A stretch of DNA of 14,290 bases, taken from contig CALUSZ010000205.1 in assembly GCA_944323495.1 (NCBI GenBank), positions 1 through 14,290 on the forward strand. Reading direction: 5' to 3'. The position numbers were made by a program, and so were the translations under genes. The notes beneath the pieces were generated by a model. It searched no databases and was not told the origin of the DNA. It saw only the letters and a program-made list of their open reading frames with translations. The DNA is from Candidatus Gastranaerophilales bacterium (GTDB lineage Bacteria > Cyanobacteriota > Vampirovibrionia > Gastranaerophilales > Gastranaerophilaceae). Each line of letters starts with the position of its first letter. The stretch's first letter is position 1. Shown one piece after another: positions 1 through 7,264 of the stretch.

Positions 1-302
1 TCATTTTTAATCTTTTCTACTTCTGCATCGTAATTCTTTTCAGCTTCGTTAATCTTTTGAGCCTGTTCTTTGGCAGTTTCCCAATAAGTCTTATTGTCGC
101 CGCCTTTGTCAATCTGTTTATTAAAAGTATCTTCTGATTCTTTAACAACATCTTCCCAAGAAGAATACTTTGTTTTAATCATTGGGAATGCTGCGCCTGC
201 TGCGCCGCCGATTACTGCACCGCCAATTGTATAAGGTAAAGTGTTGTCTTTACGTTTTACTTGCGGTTGAACTTGTGCTTGAATTGCTAAATCGTCTGCC
301 AT
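1..302 (-). CDS. Small glycine-zipper-like protein, N-terminal 100 residues (C-terminus outside window)
   Basis: The reading frame opens at an ATG at 302-300 and stays open to the left edge, so only the first 100 residues are visible. An AGGAG ribosome binding site lies just upstream on the minus strand. Residues 1-21 are polar with a Gln/Val-rich stretch. Residues 27-41 form a short Gly/Ala-rich hydrophobic segment with GxxxG-like spacing (GGAVIGGAAGAAF), the sort that packs as a membrane hairpin or glycine zipper. The rest is charged, Lys/Glu-rich and probably helical or coiled coil. There is no classical signal peptide. I do not recognise the family. It could be a surface-associated or small structural protein. 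It is divergent from gpmI and separated from it by 319 bases. Confidence 0.7.
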   Translation of the reverse strand, partial: MADDLAIQAQVQPQVKRKDNTLPYTIGGAVIGGAAGAAFPMIKTKYSSWEDVVKESEDTFNKQIDKGGDNKTYWETAKEQAQKINEAEKNYDAEVEKIKN

Positions 303-372
303 AACTAATTACTCCTATATTTTTACAACTTACTATTTTTTTCTTTATTTTAATCCCATAAATCATTACATC

Positions 373-400
373 ATTATGTCTTATATATCTAAACGTTCAA
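373..400 (-). promoter_or_regulatory. Candidate promoter for the glycine-zipper-like gene
   Basis: On the minus strand, TTGAAC (400-395) and CATAAT (378-373) are separated by 16 bases, a reasonable -35/-10 pair. It would give a leader of roughly 65 bases before the ATG at 302. In sequence this AT-rich such matches occur by chance, so this is only a candidate. Confidence 0.25.
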
Positions 401-501
401 ACGTAATTAAAATTGCTATTTATTTTGTAAAAATTTTCATCCATTTTTTAACAAAATCCTAAAACTATTATATTTACTAAATCACAGCTTGCAAATTTAA
501 C

Positions 502-529
502 TTTACAAAAGTTAATAATTATATATAAA
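502..529 (+). promoter_or_regulatory. Candidate promoter for gpmI (distal)
   Basis: TTTACA (502-507) and TATAAA (524-529) are separated by 16 bases; each matches the sigma-70 consensus at five of six positions. The leader to the gpmI ATG would be about 85 bases. It competes with a second candidate further downstream. Confidence 0.35.
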
Positions 530-555
530 GGCTTTATAAGCATTCAATTCCCCTA

Positions 556-584
556 TTTACATTTACCCCCTTTTGTCTTACACT
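556..584 (+). promoter_or_regulatory. Candidate promoter for gpmI (proximal)
   Basis: TTTACA (556-561) and TACACT (579-584) are separated by 17 bases. The -10 match is weaker (four of six), but the spacing is ideal and the leader would be about 30 bases, ending in a strong GAGGAG ribosome binding site at 608-613. Confidence 0.3.
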
Positions 585-621
585 TGAAGGGTTAAAAGAC
601 TTTATACGAGGAGATATAAAT

Positions 622-2160
622 ATGACAAACAGAGTTTTATTATGTATTATGGACGGGTGGGGAATCTCAAACGGCTCTGAAAAATATGACGCAACAAAGC
701 TTTCACACCCGGTTAATGTTCCGGAATTAATAAAAGATTACCCTTCTACTGTTATTCATGCGGACGGCGAATTTGTTGGACTTCCGCACGGGCAGATGGG
801 AAACAGCGAAGTCGGACACTTGAATTTAGGCGCAGGAAGAGTTGTTTATCAGGATTTATCAAAGATTAACAGAGCAATAAAAGACGGCTCTTTCTTTAAA
901 AATGAAAAATTCTTAGAAGCAATCGAGCATGCTAAAAAGAATAATTCAGCTCTGCATATATACGGTCTTGTATCAACCGGCGGAGTTCATTCTTCTTTAG
1001 ACCATGTTGTTGCTTTGATTAAGCTTGCAGCTGAGGAAGGGCTTAAAAAAGTTTATGTCCACGCTTTTCTTGACGGACGTGACACTCCGCCTTCCAGCGC
1101 TTGCATATATTTACAAACAGTAGAAGATGAACTTAAGAAATACAACCTTCCTCCTGTTGCAACTGTTATCGGAAGATATTACATAATGGACCGAGATAAC
1201 AGATGGGAAAGAGTTGAAAAGGGCTACAATTGCCTGTTATTTGGTGAAGGTAATCATGCATCTTCTGCTTGCGAAGCTGTTCAAGAATCTTACAAAAACG
1301 GGGTTACTGATGAATTTGTTCTCCCGACTGCAATTGGAAGTGAAGAAGAAATTAGTGCAAGCAGAATTCACGATAATGATGCAATAATTTTCTTTAACTA
1401 CAGACCTGACAGAGCAAGAGAAATTACTAAAGCAATTAATTTCACTGATTTTAACGGCTTTGAAAGAAAGAAAGTTCTTAAAAATATCTATTATTGCACA
1501 ATGACAAGTTATGAAGCAACATTTACATACCCTGTTGCATTCCCGAAAACACAGCTTGTAAATATTTTAGGAGATGTACTGGAAGCAAACGGCGTAAACC
1601 AGTTCAGAACTGCTGAAACAGAAAAATATGCTCACGTTACATTCTTCTTTAACGGCGGTATTGATGAGCCGCAGCCACATGAGACAAGAGTTCTTGTTCC
1701 TTCTCCAAAGGTTGCTACATACGATATGCAGCCGGAGATGAGCGCAAGAGAAGTTTGCGATAATGTATTAAAGGCTATTGATGACGATAAATACGGATTT
1801 ATTCTTGTAAACTTTGCAAATCCGGATATGGTAGGACATACAGGTGTTCTTGAAGCAGCTGAAATCGCCTGCAAGACAGTTGATGAATGCGTAGGAAAAA
1901 TTGCACAAAAATGTAAAGATAAGGGTGTTATTATGCTGCTTACGGCAGATCACGGAAATGCCGAAGTTATGTTTGACGAAAGTACCGGGAAACCGCATAC
2001 AGCGCATACAACAAATGAAGTTCCGTTTGTTGTAATTAACGGACCTAAAGATATTGAATTAATAAAAGATGGTGCTTTATGCAATGTTGCTCCGACTGTT
2101 TTACAGTTAATGGGTATTAAAAAGCCCGAGGAAATGGATTGCGGCAGTTTGATAAAATAG
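622..2160 (+). CDS. gpmI: 2,3-bisphosphoglycerate-independent phosphoglycerate mutase
   Basis: Cofactor-independent phosphoglycerate mutase interconverts 3- and 2-phosphoglycerate in glycolysis and gluconeogenesis, using Mn2+ and a phosphoserine intermediate. The 512-residue length is typical. The first metal-binding Asp is at 11 (CIMDGWG), the nucleophilic Ser at 62 (GNSEVGH), His123 in GGVHS, the DGRDTPP motif at 151-157, Arg185 and Arg191 in the GRYYIMDRD segment, the YRPDRA phosphate-binding motif near 260, and the metal-binding TADHGNAE and HTAHT motifs near the C-terminus. These positions agree with those I recall for the Bacillus enzyme, so it should be active. The start follows a GAGGAG ribosome binding site by eight bases. 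Only nine bases separate its stop from the ATG at 2170, suggesting co-transcription with the SNF2 gene. Confidence 0.97.
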   Translation: MTNRVLLCIMDGWGISNGSEKYDATKLSHPVNVPELIKDYPSTVIHADGEFVGLPHGQMGNSEVGHLNLGAGRVVYQDLSKINRAIKDGSFFKNEKFLEAIEHAKKNNSALHIYGLVSTGGVHSSLDHVVALIKLAAEEGLKKVYVHAFLDGRDTPPSSACIYLQTVEDELKKYNLPPVATVIGRYYIMDRDNRWERVEKGYNCLLFGEGNHASSACEAVQESYKNGVTDEFVLPTAIGSEEEISASRIHDNDAIIFFNYRPDRAREITKAINFTDFNGFERKKVLKNIYYCTMTSYEATFTYPVAFPKTQLVNILGDVLEANGVNQFRTAETEKYAHVTFFFNGGIDEPQPHETRVLVPSPKVATYDMQPEMSAREVCDNVLKAIDDDKYGFILVNFANPDMVGHTGVLEAAEIACKTVDECVGKIAQKCKDKGVIMLLTADHGNAEVMFDESTGKPHTAHTTNEVPFVVINGPKDIELIKDGALCNVAPTVLQLMGIKKPEEMDCGSLIK

Positions 2161-2169
2161 TGAGAGAAT

Positions 2170-2253
2170 ATGAGCGAAAACGTTAAACCTTTAGATATTG
2201 ATTTATCATTAAAAAAGAATAATGTAGATGAATTCTTTTTTTTTTTTTTTTAA
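2170..2253 (+). pseudogene. Probable N-terminal segment of the SNF2 protein, cut off by an in-frame TAA
   Basis: An ATG at 2170, nine bases after the gpmI stop and preceded by a GAGAGA purine run, opens a 27-codon frame. It starts MSENVKPLDIDLSLKK, then runs into a 16-T tract read as poly-Phe and stops at TAA 2251-2253. It is in the same frame as the downstream SNF2 frame, and no other stop lies between them. The codons just after the TAA read as ordinary protein (NPNGFKNKDFRYTLSL) into the SNF2 N-terminus. I infer this is the true start of the SNF2 gene, interrupted by a nonsense change or sequence error at the T tract. It could instead be a genuine 27-residue leader peptide coupled to gpmI. 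Confidence 0.55.
2236..2251 (+). repeat. Homopolymer of 16 T residues
   Basis: Sixteen consecutive T, preceded by C2235 and followed by AAAACCC. Its last T is the first base of the TAA that ends the short frame from 2170. Tracts of this length slip in replication and are error-prone in sequencing. Confidence 0.98.
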
Positions 2254-2270
2254 AACCCTAACGGTTTTAA
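2250..2270 (+). other. Short inverted repeat (hairpin) directly after the T tract
   Basis: TTAAAACC (2250-2257) pairs with GGTTTTAA (2263-2270) around a five-base loop, an 8-bp AT-rich stem. It follows the T tract rather than preceding it, and on the opposite strand it is followed by A residues, so it is not an intrinsic terminator in either direction. It may be incidental, or it may promote polymerase error at the tract boundary. Confidence 0.5.
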
Positions 2271-2298
2271 GAACAAAGACTTCAGATATACATTAAGC

Positions 2299-5169
2299 TT
2301 GATATACCAGTTAGTAGAGGACGAATTTGAGGGGATATTTTTATCCCCCAATTCTCCCGTTAGAAATACGGATTTCTTTTTGATAAATGAAGGGAATGAA
2401 ACGAATCCCAAGTTATCATTTTTTGTAACCCCTACTAACAATTTTCAATTCTATCTAAAATCAAAAGGTTCAATGTTCAGATTTTCTCCAAAAGAGGTTA
2501 ATAACCAAATCGGGTATGTAATGAGCCTGGATTTGGTTTTAGATTATTTTGGAGGGTTTGGAGAAATTATTGATTTCTCTTCGCTTACCCAAACTTTTGC
2601 TTATTTTAACAAGCTTACGCATTTTGTAATGAAATTAATTGAAAAATTATATTTCATTCCGACTGTTCATAGAAAAGACGGGCCTTCAGGCGGGTCGTTC
2701 AGGATTGTTTACGAACCGATTATCTCTAATAAAGAATCGGCAAAGATTATTAACGAGTTAGAAAATAATTTGCCTGAAGACTTGTTTATAAAAGGAGTTA
2801 AACCGAAAAATTTTGTTGAAAGATTTGTAAGAGAATATTTAAACTATCTTATTTACAAGTTTTTAGGTATTAAGGCATATCGTTTTAAGGATATAAAATC
2901 CGGTCATTATATGATTAAGGACCTTGAGCAGCGATGCCTTATGAAGGGCAAAGACGTTGCAGAAGATATTGCACAGTGGTTTGATGAGCTTTATCTTGGT
3001 AAGTATGATTTAATTCCGTTCTTTAAGGTTAATAAAATCAGTGACGACCAGTTTGAACTAAAAATTCATATCAAGAATAGAAAGAGTGATGAGACCATTC
3101 TTCTTGATGATTTGTATCACGAAGATGAAATCTGGGGTCTTGATACGGCTGATATTTCAAAAATCATTGAAAAACAGCTCAATTATGCCGTAAGGTATAT
3201 GCCGGAGCTTGAGGATTTGTTTGAAGATGAGGAAAAACTTGCTCTTACATTGAATCTGAATGAGGTTTATAAGATAATCGCTCAGACTGCTTATTATCTT
3301 CAAAAAGCGCAAATTGATGTTATTCTGCCAGAGGAGCTCACAAATATTATTATTCCGCGTGCTTCTATTAATGCAAGAGTTAAGGCTTCGCGTTCTGCAG
3401 ATTTAATGAATATATTTAATACGGTCTCAAGCAGTGCGATTTCGCTTGATGATATATTAGATTTTTCATATGAAATTTCGCTCGGTGATGAAAAAATTTC
3501 TCTTGAAGAATTTAATAAACTCGTAAGCGAAAGCAACGGCTTAATCCAGTACAACGGCAAATATATTCTTGTTGATAAGGCAGAAGGCTTAAAACTTATT
3601 GAGCAGATTAAGAATGCTAATCATAAGAAGCTGACAAGGTTAGAGCTTATCCATGCTTCAATGTCCGGTCAGCTGCAAGATTATGAATTCAACTATGATG
3701 AGGCGTATGCTAATGTAATCAAAGATTTTGCAAAGCCTGTTGAAGTTACCCAGCCTGCTGGATTAAAGGGAGAGCTTCGAGCTTACCAGATGACAGGGCT
3801 AAAGTGGCTGTGGACAAATGTTTCCAAAGGCTTCGGCTGCTGTATGGCTGATGATATGGGGTTAGGTAAGACTATTCAGGTCATAAGCCTTATGTTAAAG
3901 CTAAAAGAAGAAAATAAGCTAAAAAATCCTGCGCTTGTAGTTTGTCCGACAACACTTATGGGAAACTGGATGAAAGAGCTACAGATGTTTGCGCCTGACT
4001 TAAAAGTAAGTACTTATCATGGTCTGGATAGAAAACTCGATACTAAATCAGATGTAATCCTTACAACATATGCAATTATGCGTATTGATGTAGAAGAAAT
4101 GAAAAAACACACATGGGGTATGGTAGTTGTAGATGAGGCTCAAAATATTAAGAACCCGGATACAGCACAGACTCTTGCTATAAAGGCATTAAAATCTGAT
4201 ATAAAAATAGCAATGACCGGTACTCCTGTAGAAAACAGACTTACGGAACTCTGGAGTATTTTCGATTTCTTAAACAAAGGGTATCTGGGCTCTTTGAAAG
4301 ATTTTCAGAAGAGCTATGCTGTTCCTATTGAAAGGTTTAAGGAAAAATCTAGAGCATCAAAGCTTAAACTCTCGGTATCTCCGTTTGTATTAAGACGTTT
4401 AAAGACTGATAAGCACGTAATTTCAGATCTTCCGGATAAGATGGTTATGAATGATTACTGTTATCTGGCTAAAGCGCAGGCTGTGCTTTATGAAAAAACG
4501 CTTAATGAAATGATGGAAAAAATAAGCGGGTTTACCGGTGTAAATAGAAGAGGAAATATTTTTAAGCTGATTACAGCTTTAAAACAAATCTGTAACCACC
4601 CTTATCAGTTCATAAAAAGCGGTGAAACGTCAAAAGAGCTTTCGGGGAAAGCTGAAAAGTGCGTTTCTCTTGTACAGAATATCATTGATAACAATGAAAA
4701 AACGCTTATTTTTACCCAGTATAAAGAAATGGGTGATTTATTGACTAAGATTTTGCAAGAAGAATGTAATACGGAACCGTCATTCTTCCATGGCTCTTTA
4801 ACGGTGCCTCAAAGGGAGAATCTTATAGAAGATTTTCAGAATAATAAAGAGAGAAAGATTATGATTCTTTCTCTAAAAGCCGGAGGTACCGGTCTGAACT
4901 TAACAAGCGCAACTAATGTAATTCACTATGACTTATGGTGGAATCCGGCAGTTGAAGAGCAGGCAACAGATAGAACCTACCGTATCGGGCAAGATAAAAA
5001 TGTAATGGTTCACCGGCTTATTACACTCGGAACTTTTGAAGAAAAAATTGATGAGATGCTTAAATCTAAAAAAGAACTTGCAGACTTAGCCGTATATGAA
5101 GGCGAAAAGATTATTACAGAGCTTTCCGATCAGGAAATTTACGATATATTCTCTTTGTCTGCAGGCTAA
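2299..5169 (+). CDS. SNF2-family DEAD/DEAH-type ATPase (Swi2/Snf2 helicase-like)
   Basis: A Swi2/Snf2 superfamily 2 ATPase, a DNA translocase that in bacteria remodels nucleic acid-protein complexes. About 500 N-terminal residues contain no motif I can name. Then come the ATPase motifs: Walker A DMGLGKT (519-525), DEAQ box (612-615), MTGTP (639-643), GGTGLNL (862-868) and QATDRTYRIGQ (888-898). All core motifs are intact. The uninterrupted frame begins at a TTG at 2299 with no visible ribosome binding site, which is suspicious. The same frame continues upstream through a single TAA to an ATG at 2170; joined, the product would be about 999 residues instead of 956. The histidine kinase gene starts 14 bases downstream. 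Its substrate cannot be told from the sequence. Confidence 0.9.
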   Translation: MIYQLVEDEFEGIFLSPNSPVRNTDFFLINEGNETNPKLSFFVTPTNNFQFYLKSKGSMFRFSPKEVNNQIGYVMSLDLVLDYFGGFGEIIDFSSLTQTFAYFNKLTHFVMKLIEKLYFIPTVHRKDGPSGGSFRIVYEPIISNKESAKIINELENNLPEDLFIKGVKPKNFVERFVREYLNYLIYKFLGIKAYRFKDIKSGHYMIKDLEQRCLMKGKDVAEDIAQWFDELYLGKYDLIPFFKVNKISDDQFELKIHIKNRKSDETILLDDLYHEDEIWGLDTADISKIIEKQLNYAVRYMPELEDLFEDEEKLALTLNLNEVYKIIAQTAYYLQKAQIDVILPEELTNIIIPRASINARVKASRSADLMNIFNTVSSSAISLDDILDFSYEISLGDEKISLEEFNKLVSESNGLIQYNGKYILVDKAEGLKLIEQIKNANHKKLTRLELIHASMSGQLQDYEFNYDEAYANVIKDFAKPVEVTQPAGLKGELRAYQMTGLKWLWTNVSKGFGCCMADDMGLGKTIQVISLMLKLKEENKLKNPALVVCPTTLMGNWMKELQMFAPDLKVSTYHGLDRKLDTKSDVILTTYAIMRIDVEEMKKHTWGMVVVDEAQNIKNPDTAQTLAIKALKSDIKIAMTGTPVENRLTELWSIFDFLNKGYLGSLKDFQKSYAVPIERFKEKSRASKLKLSVSPFVLRRLKTDKHVISDLPDKMVMNDYCYLAKAQAVLYEKTLNEMMEKISGFTGVNRRGNIFKLITALKQICNHPYQFIKSGETSKELSGKAEKCVSLVQNIIDNNEKTLIFTQYKEMGDLLTKILQEECNTEPSFFHGSLTVPQRENLIEDFQNNKERKIMILSLKAGGTGLNLTSATNVIHYDLWWNPAVEEQATDRTYRIGQDKNVMVHRLITLGTFEEKIDEMLKSKKELADLAVYEGEKIITELSDQEIYDIFSLSAG

Positions 5170-5183
5170 ATGTAAGGAGAAAC

Positions 5184-6434
5184 ATGACAATAGCACCATC
5201 TGATGAAATTCTTAAAATTTTACCTTCGCTTTTTGAAATTGATTTCAAAGGCAATATGAACTTATTCCGTAAATTAGAAAAATTTCTGATTTTTGACGAA
5301 GGATTTATTTATTTTGCAAATCCTGACAGTTTACAGCTCAAATACTCTTATAAAAATCATACTGATTATAAAAATGAGACTGTTTTTACTATTGATTCTG
5401 AAACAAAAAAATTTATATTTTCTCCAAATGGAAAAATTTTAGATAATTCATCTAAAATTATAGAAATATTAAATTTAACTAAATTTAATCAGAAATCCTT
5501 TATTCTGTCTAAGATATCTGTTAAATCAACAGTTTTTGGAGTCATTGTACTTACAAATTCTAAAAAGGATTTCTATAACACAAAGGACTTGAATGCGCTG
5601 GATGCAGCTTCTGCAATTTTATCGTATGTTATTAAAGATATTGAGCTTTCTAATGTATTTAAAATCCAGCTTAAGGCTTTAAAAGACGGAATTATTGAGA
5701 AAAATAAAGCATATAAAACAATAAAAGAGCAGAATGAAAAGATTCTTGAGGCTGATAAGGTTAAAAACGAATTTCTTGCTAATATTTCGCATGAGCTAAG
5801 GACACCTTTAAATTCTATACTAGGCTTCTCTGATATATTATCAACCCAGCTTTACGGAAATTTAAATAATAAACAGGAAGAATACATTAATGATATTAAG
5901 GTTTCTGCAACACATCTTTTAGGTATGATTAATGAAATTCTTGATATGTCAAAGATTGAAGCTAACGCGGTGAAGATTGTCAAAAGCGCTTTCTGGATTT
6001 CAAGGGCTGTTGATGAAGTTTCTAACATACTTAACCCTCTTGCTCAAAAGAAAAATATTAAACTTGCGAAAAATATGCCTGTGGATTTTGAAGTATTTGC
6101 TGACTATCAAAAAATCCAGCAGATATTATATAATCTTGTAAGCAATGCTATCAAGTATTCTCCTGAAAATAATGAAGTCGAAATTACTGTAACTGCTGAT
6201 GATGAATTCTTTAGGATTGCAGTGCATGATAACGGTATTGGTATTGATAAAAAATACCATGGTAAAATTTTTGCAAAATTTGTACAGCTCGATAGTGCTT
6301 ATACTAAAAAAGAAAGTTCAACAGGTTTAGGTTTAACAATTACCAAAGAACTTGTCGAACTACACGGCGGGAAAATATCGGTAATAAGTGAGGTTAACAA
6401 TGGTTCAACATTTATTGTTGAGATTCCGTTTTAG
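5184..6434 (+). CDS. Cytoplasmic sensor histidine kinase (orphan)
   Basis: A 416-residue histidine kinase of a two-component system. Residues 1-155 form a sensory region that may be GAF-like but is not clearly assignable. Residues 156-195 look like a coiled-coil linker. The dimerisation/phosphoacceptor domain holds His203 in the H-box (ISHELRTPLNS). The ATP-binding domain has the N-box with Asn321 (NLVSNAIKYSPE), the G1 box DNGIGI (349-354), an F-box-like FAKF, and the G2 box GLGL (381-384). I see no transmembrane segment or signal peptide, so it probably senses a cytoplasmic cue. An AAGGAG ribosome binding site lies four bases before the ATG. No response regulator is in the window, so its partner is elsewhere. 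Its last 23 bases overlap the convergent protease gene. Confidence 0.93.
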   Translation: MTIAPSDEILKILPSLFEIDFKGNMNLFRKLEKFLIFDEGFIYFANPDSLQLKYSYKNHTDYKNETVFTIDSETKKFIFSPNGKILDNSSKIIEILNLTKFNQKSFILSKISVKSTVFGVIVLTNSKKDFYNTKDLNALDAASAILSYVIKDIELSNVFKIQLKALKDGIIEKNKAYKTIKEQNEKILEADKVKNEFLANISHELRTPLNSILGFSDILSTQLYGNLNNKQEEYINDIKVSATHLLGMINEILDMSKIEANAVKIVKSAFWISRAVDEVSNILNPLAQKKNIKLAKNMPVDFEVFADYQKIQQILYNLVSNAIKYSPENNEVEITVTADDEFFRIAVHDNGIGIDKKYHGKIFAKFVQLDSAYTKKESSTGLGLTITKELVELHGGKISVISEVNNGSTFIVEIPF

Positions 6435-7182
6435 CTAAATCACTGTCAAAATACCCTGCAATATATTTGAAAGTATTTAGTGCAGTATCAATACTCATAA
6501 CTCTGGGCTTGTTGCCTCTTTTTTCTTTTACTGTAATTGTATTATTCTCTAAATCAACATCTTCAAGAATATAAACATGCCAAGTTCTGCCGTCAAGCAT
6601 TTTCACACCTGTACCAATTACAAAGCTATGGTTCTTTTCCTTATCCATTCTTTCAAAAAGTTCCATAACCTCTGCTCTATAACCGTTCAAATCAAGATTA
6701 AAATCTTTTTCTGCAATAACTCTGGGCTCAACTCCCGTAAAAACCTTCATAAAATGTGACGGCAGGTTATTTTCAAATGCATAAGTTTTAAAACTGTCAG
6801 TGAATCTGCATACCCAAGGTTTTGCCTTATATTTTTTTTCGTATTCAGCAACAGAGACGTCAACGCTTCTTATGATTTTATTGTCCTGCGCTTTATAGAG
6901 TTTTTCATAACCTTTAATAGCTGTATCAGATGGAACTGAATATTTTTCTTTATCTCCGTTTGATTTATAAAGGTAACAGTTGATTAAACTAGGATTTCCA
7001 TTATCATACTGAATTTGCTCCTTAAGCACCTTTCTTCCATTTGGAGTATGAGAAAGGGTCTCAAGAGTAGTCATTAGGTAACAATCGCTAAAATGCTGTT
7101 TGGCATGCTCAAAGTTATCAATATCATTATCTGATATAGGCCCACGAAAACTTACATTTACACTGTTTAAAAACTTCAACAT
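6412..7182 (-). CDS. Calpain-like (family C2-type) cysteine protease, probable
   Basis: A 256-residue protein without signal peptide or membrane segment. FSDCYLMTTLETL around Cys34 resembles the active-site Cys motif of calpains (DCWLLAAL-type). GRTWHVYILEDVD places His202 in a position like the calpain catalytic His, followed by an ITVKEKRGNKP strand-turn with Asn224. The Cys-His gap (168 residues) and His-Asn gap (22) are close to those recalled for calpain. From this I infer a papain-fold Cys/His/Asn protease. No calcium-binding domain is visible, so it would be a minimal catalytic unit. No ribosome binding site is apparent before the ATG at 7182-7180, but the next Met (residue 37) lies after the proposed catalytic Cys. 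It is divergent from rpiB, convergent with the kinase gene, and has no recognisable substrate or inhibitor gene beside it. Confidence 0.55.
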   Translation of the reverse strand: MLKFLNSVNVSFRGPISDNDIDNFEHAKQHFSDCYLMTTLETLSHTPNGRKVLKEQIQYDNGNPSLINCYLYKSNGDKEKYSVPSDTAIKGYEKLYKAQDNKIIRSVDVSVAEYEKKYKAKPWVCRFTDSFKTYAFENNLPSHFMKVFTGVEPRVIAEKDFNLDLNGYRAEVMELFERMDKEKNHSFVIGTGVKMLDGRTWHVYILEDVDLENNTITVKEKRGNKPRVMSIDTALNTFKYIAGYFDSDLAKTESQQ

Positions 7183-7212
7183 ACTTATATTAAATAAAAA
7201 ACAGAGAAATTA

Positions 7213-7241
7213 TTGATAAATTATTGCAAAAATGTTACAAT
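7213..7241 (+). promoter_or_regulatory. Strong sigma-70-type promoter for the rpiB operon
   Basis: TTGATA (7213-7218) and TACAAT (7236-7241) are 17 bases apart, and TGT immediately before the -10 makes it an extended -10. Each hexamer matches consensus at five of six positions. Transcription would start near 7248, about 17 bases before the rpiB ATG and just upstream of the purine-rich ribosome binding site at about 7252-7258. This is the best promoter match I found in the window. Confidence 0.65.
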
Positions 7242-7246
7242 TGTAA
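7235..7246. promoter_or_regulatory. Perfect 12-base palindrome overlapping the rpiB -10 element
   Basis: TTACAATTGTAA is a perfect palindrome that presents the -10 hexamer TACAAT on both strands (7236-7241 on plus, 7245-7240 on minus). It sits between the divergent protease and rpiB genes. It could be an operator, or a shared bidirectional -10 also serving the protease gene, although no good minus-strand -35 is visible. Confidence 0.45.
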
Positions 7247-7264
7247 AGAAAAGAGAAGAACTTT

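Larger units (their letters stand above)
303..621. other. Divergent intergenic region between the glycine-zipper-like gene and gpmI
   Basis: This 319-base stretch is very AT-rich and holds no convincing coding frame. It should carry the promoters of both flanking genes, which point away from each other. I see candidate sigma-70-type elements on both strands (listed separately). There is also a weak inverted repeat near gpmI, CCCTT about 567-571 pairing with AAGGG, too weak to call a riboswitch or attenuator. I see no tRNA or known small RNA. Confidence 0.6.

Noticed and set aside
574..600. Possible attenuator or riboswitch in the gpmI leader (GTCTT and AAGAC arms)
   Set aside because: The arms are only five bases with a 17-base loop and no conserved riboswitch elements are visible.
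2236..2251. Simple phase-variable ON/OFF switch at the 16-T tract
   Set aside because: Each of the three registers after the tract runs into a stop before the SNF2 frame, so no tract length alone gives an intact fusion from ATG 2170.
2236..2270. Intrinsic terminator after gpmI
   Set aside because: The T run precedes the hairpin instead of following it, and on the minus strand the hairpin is followed by A residues.
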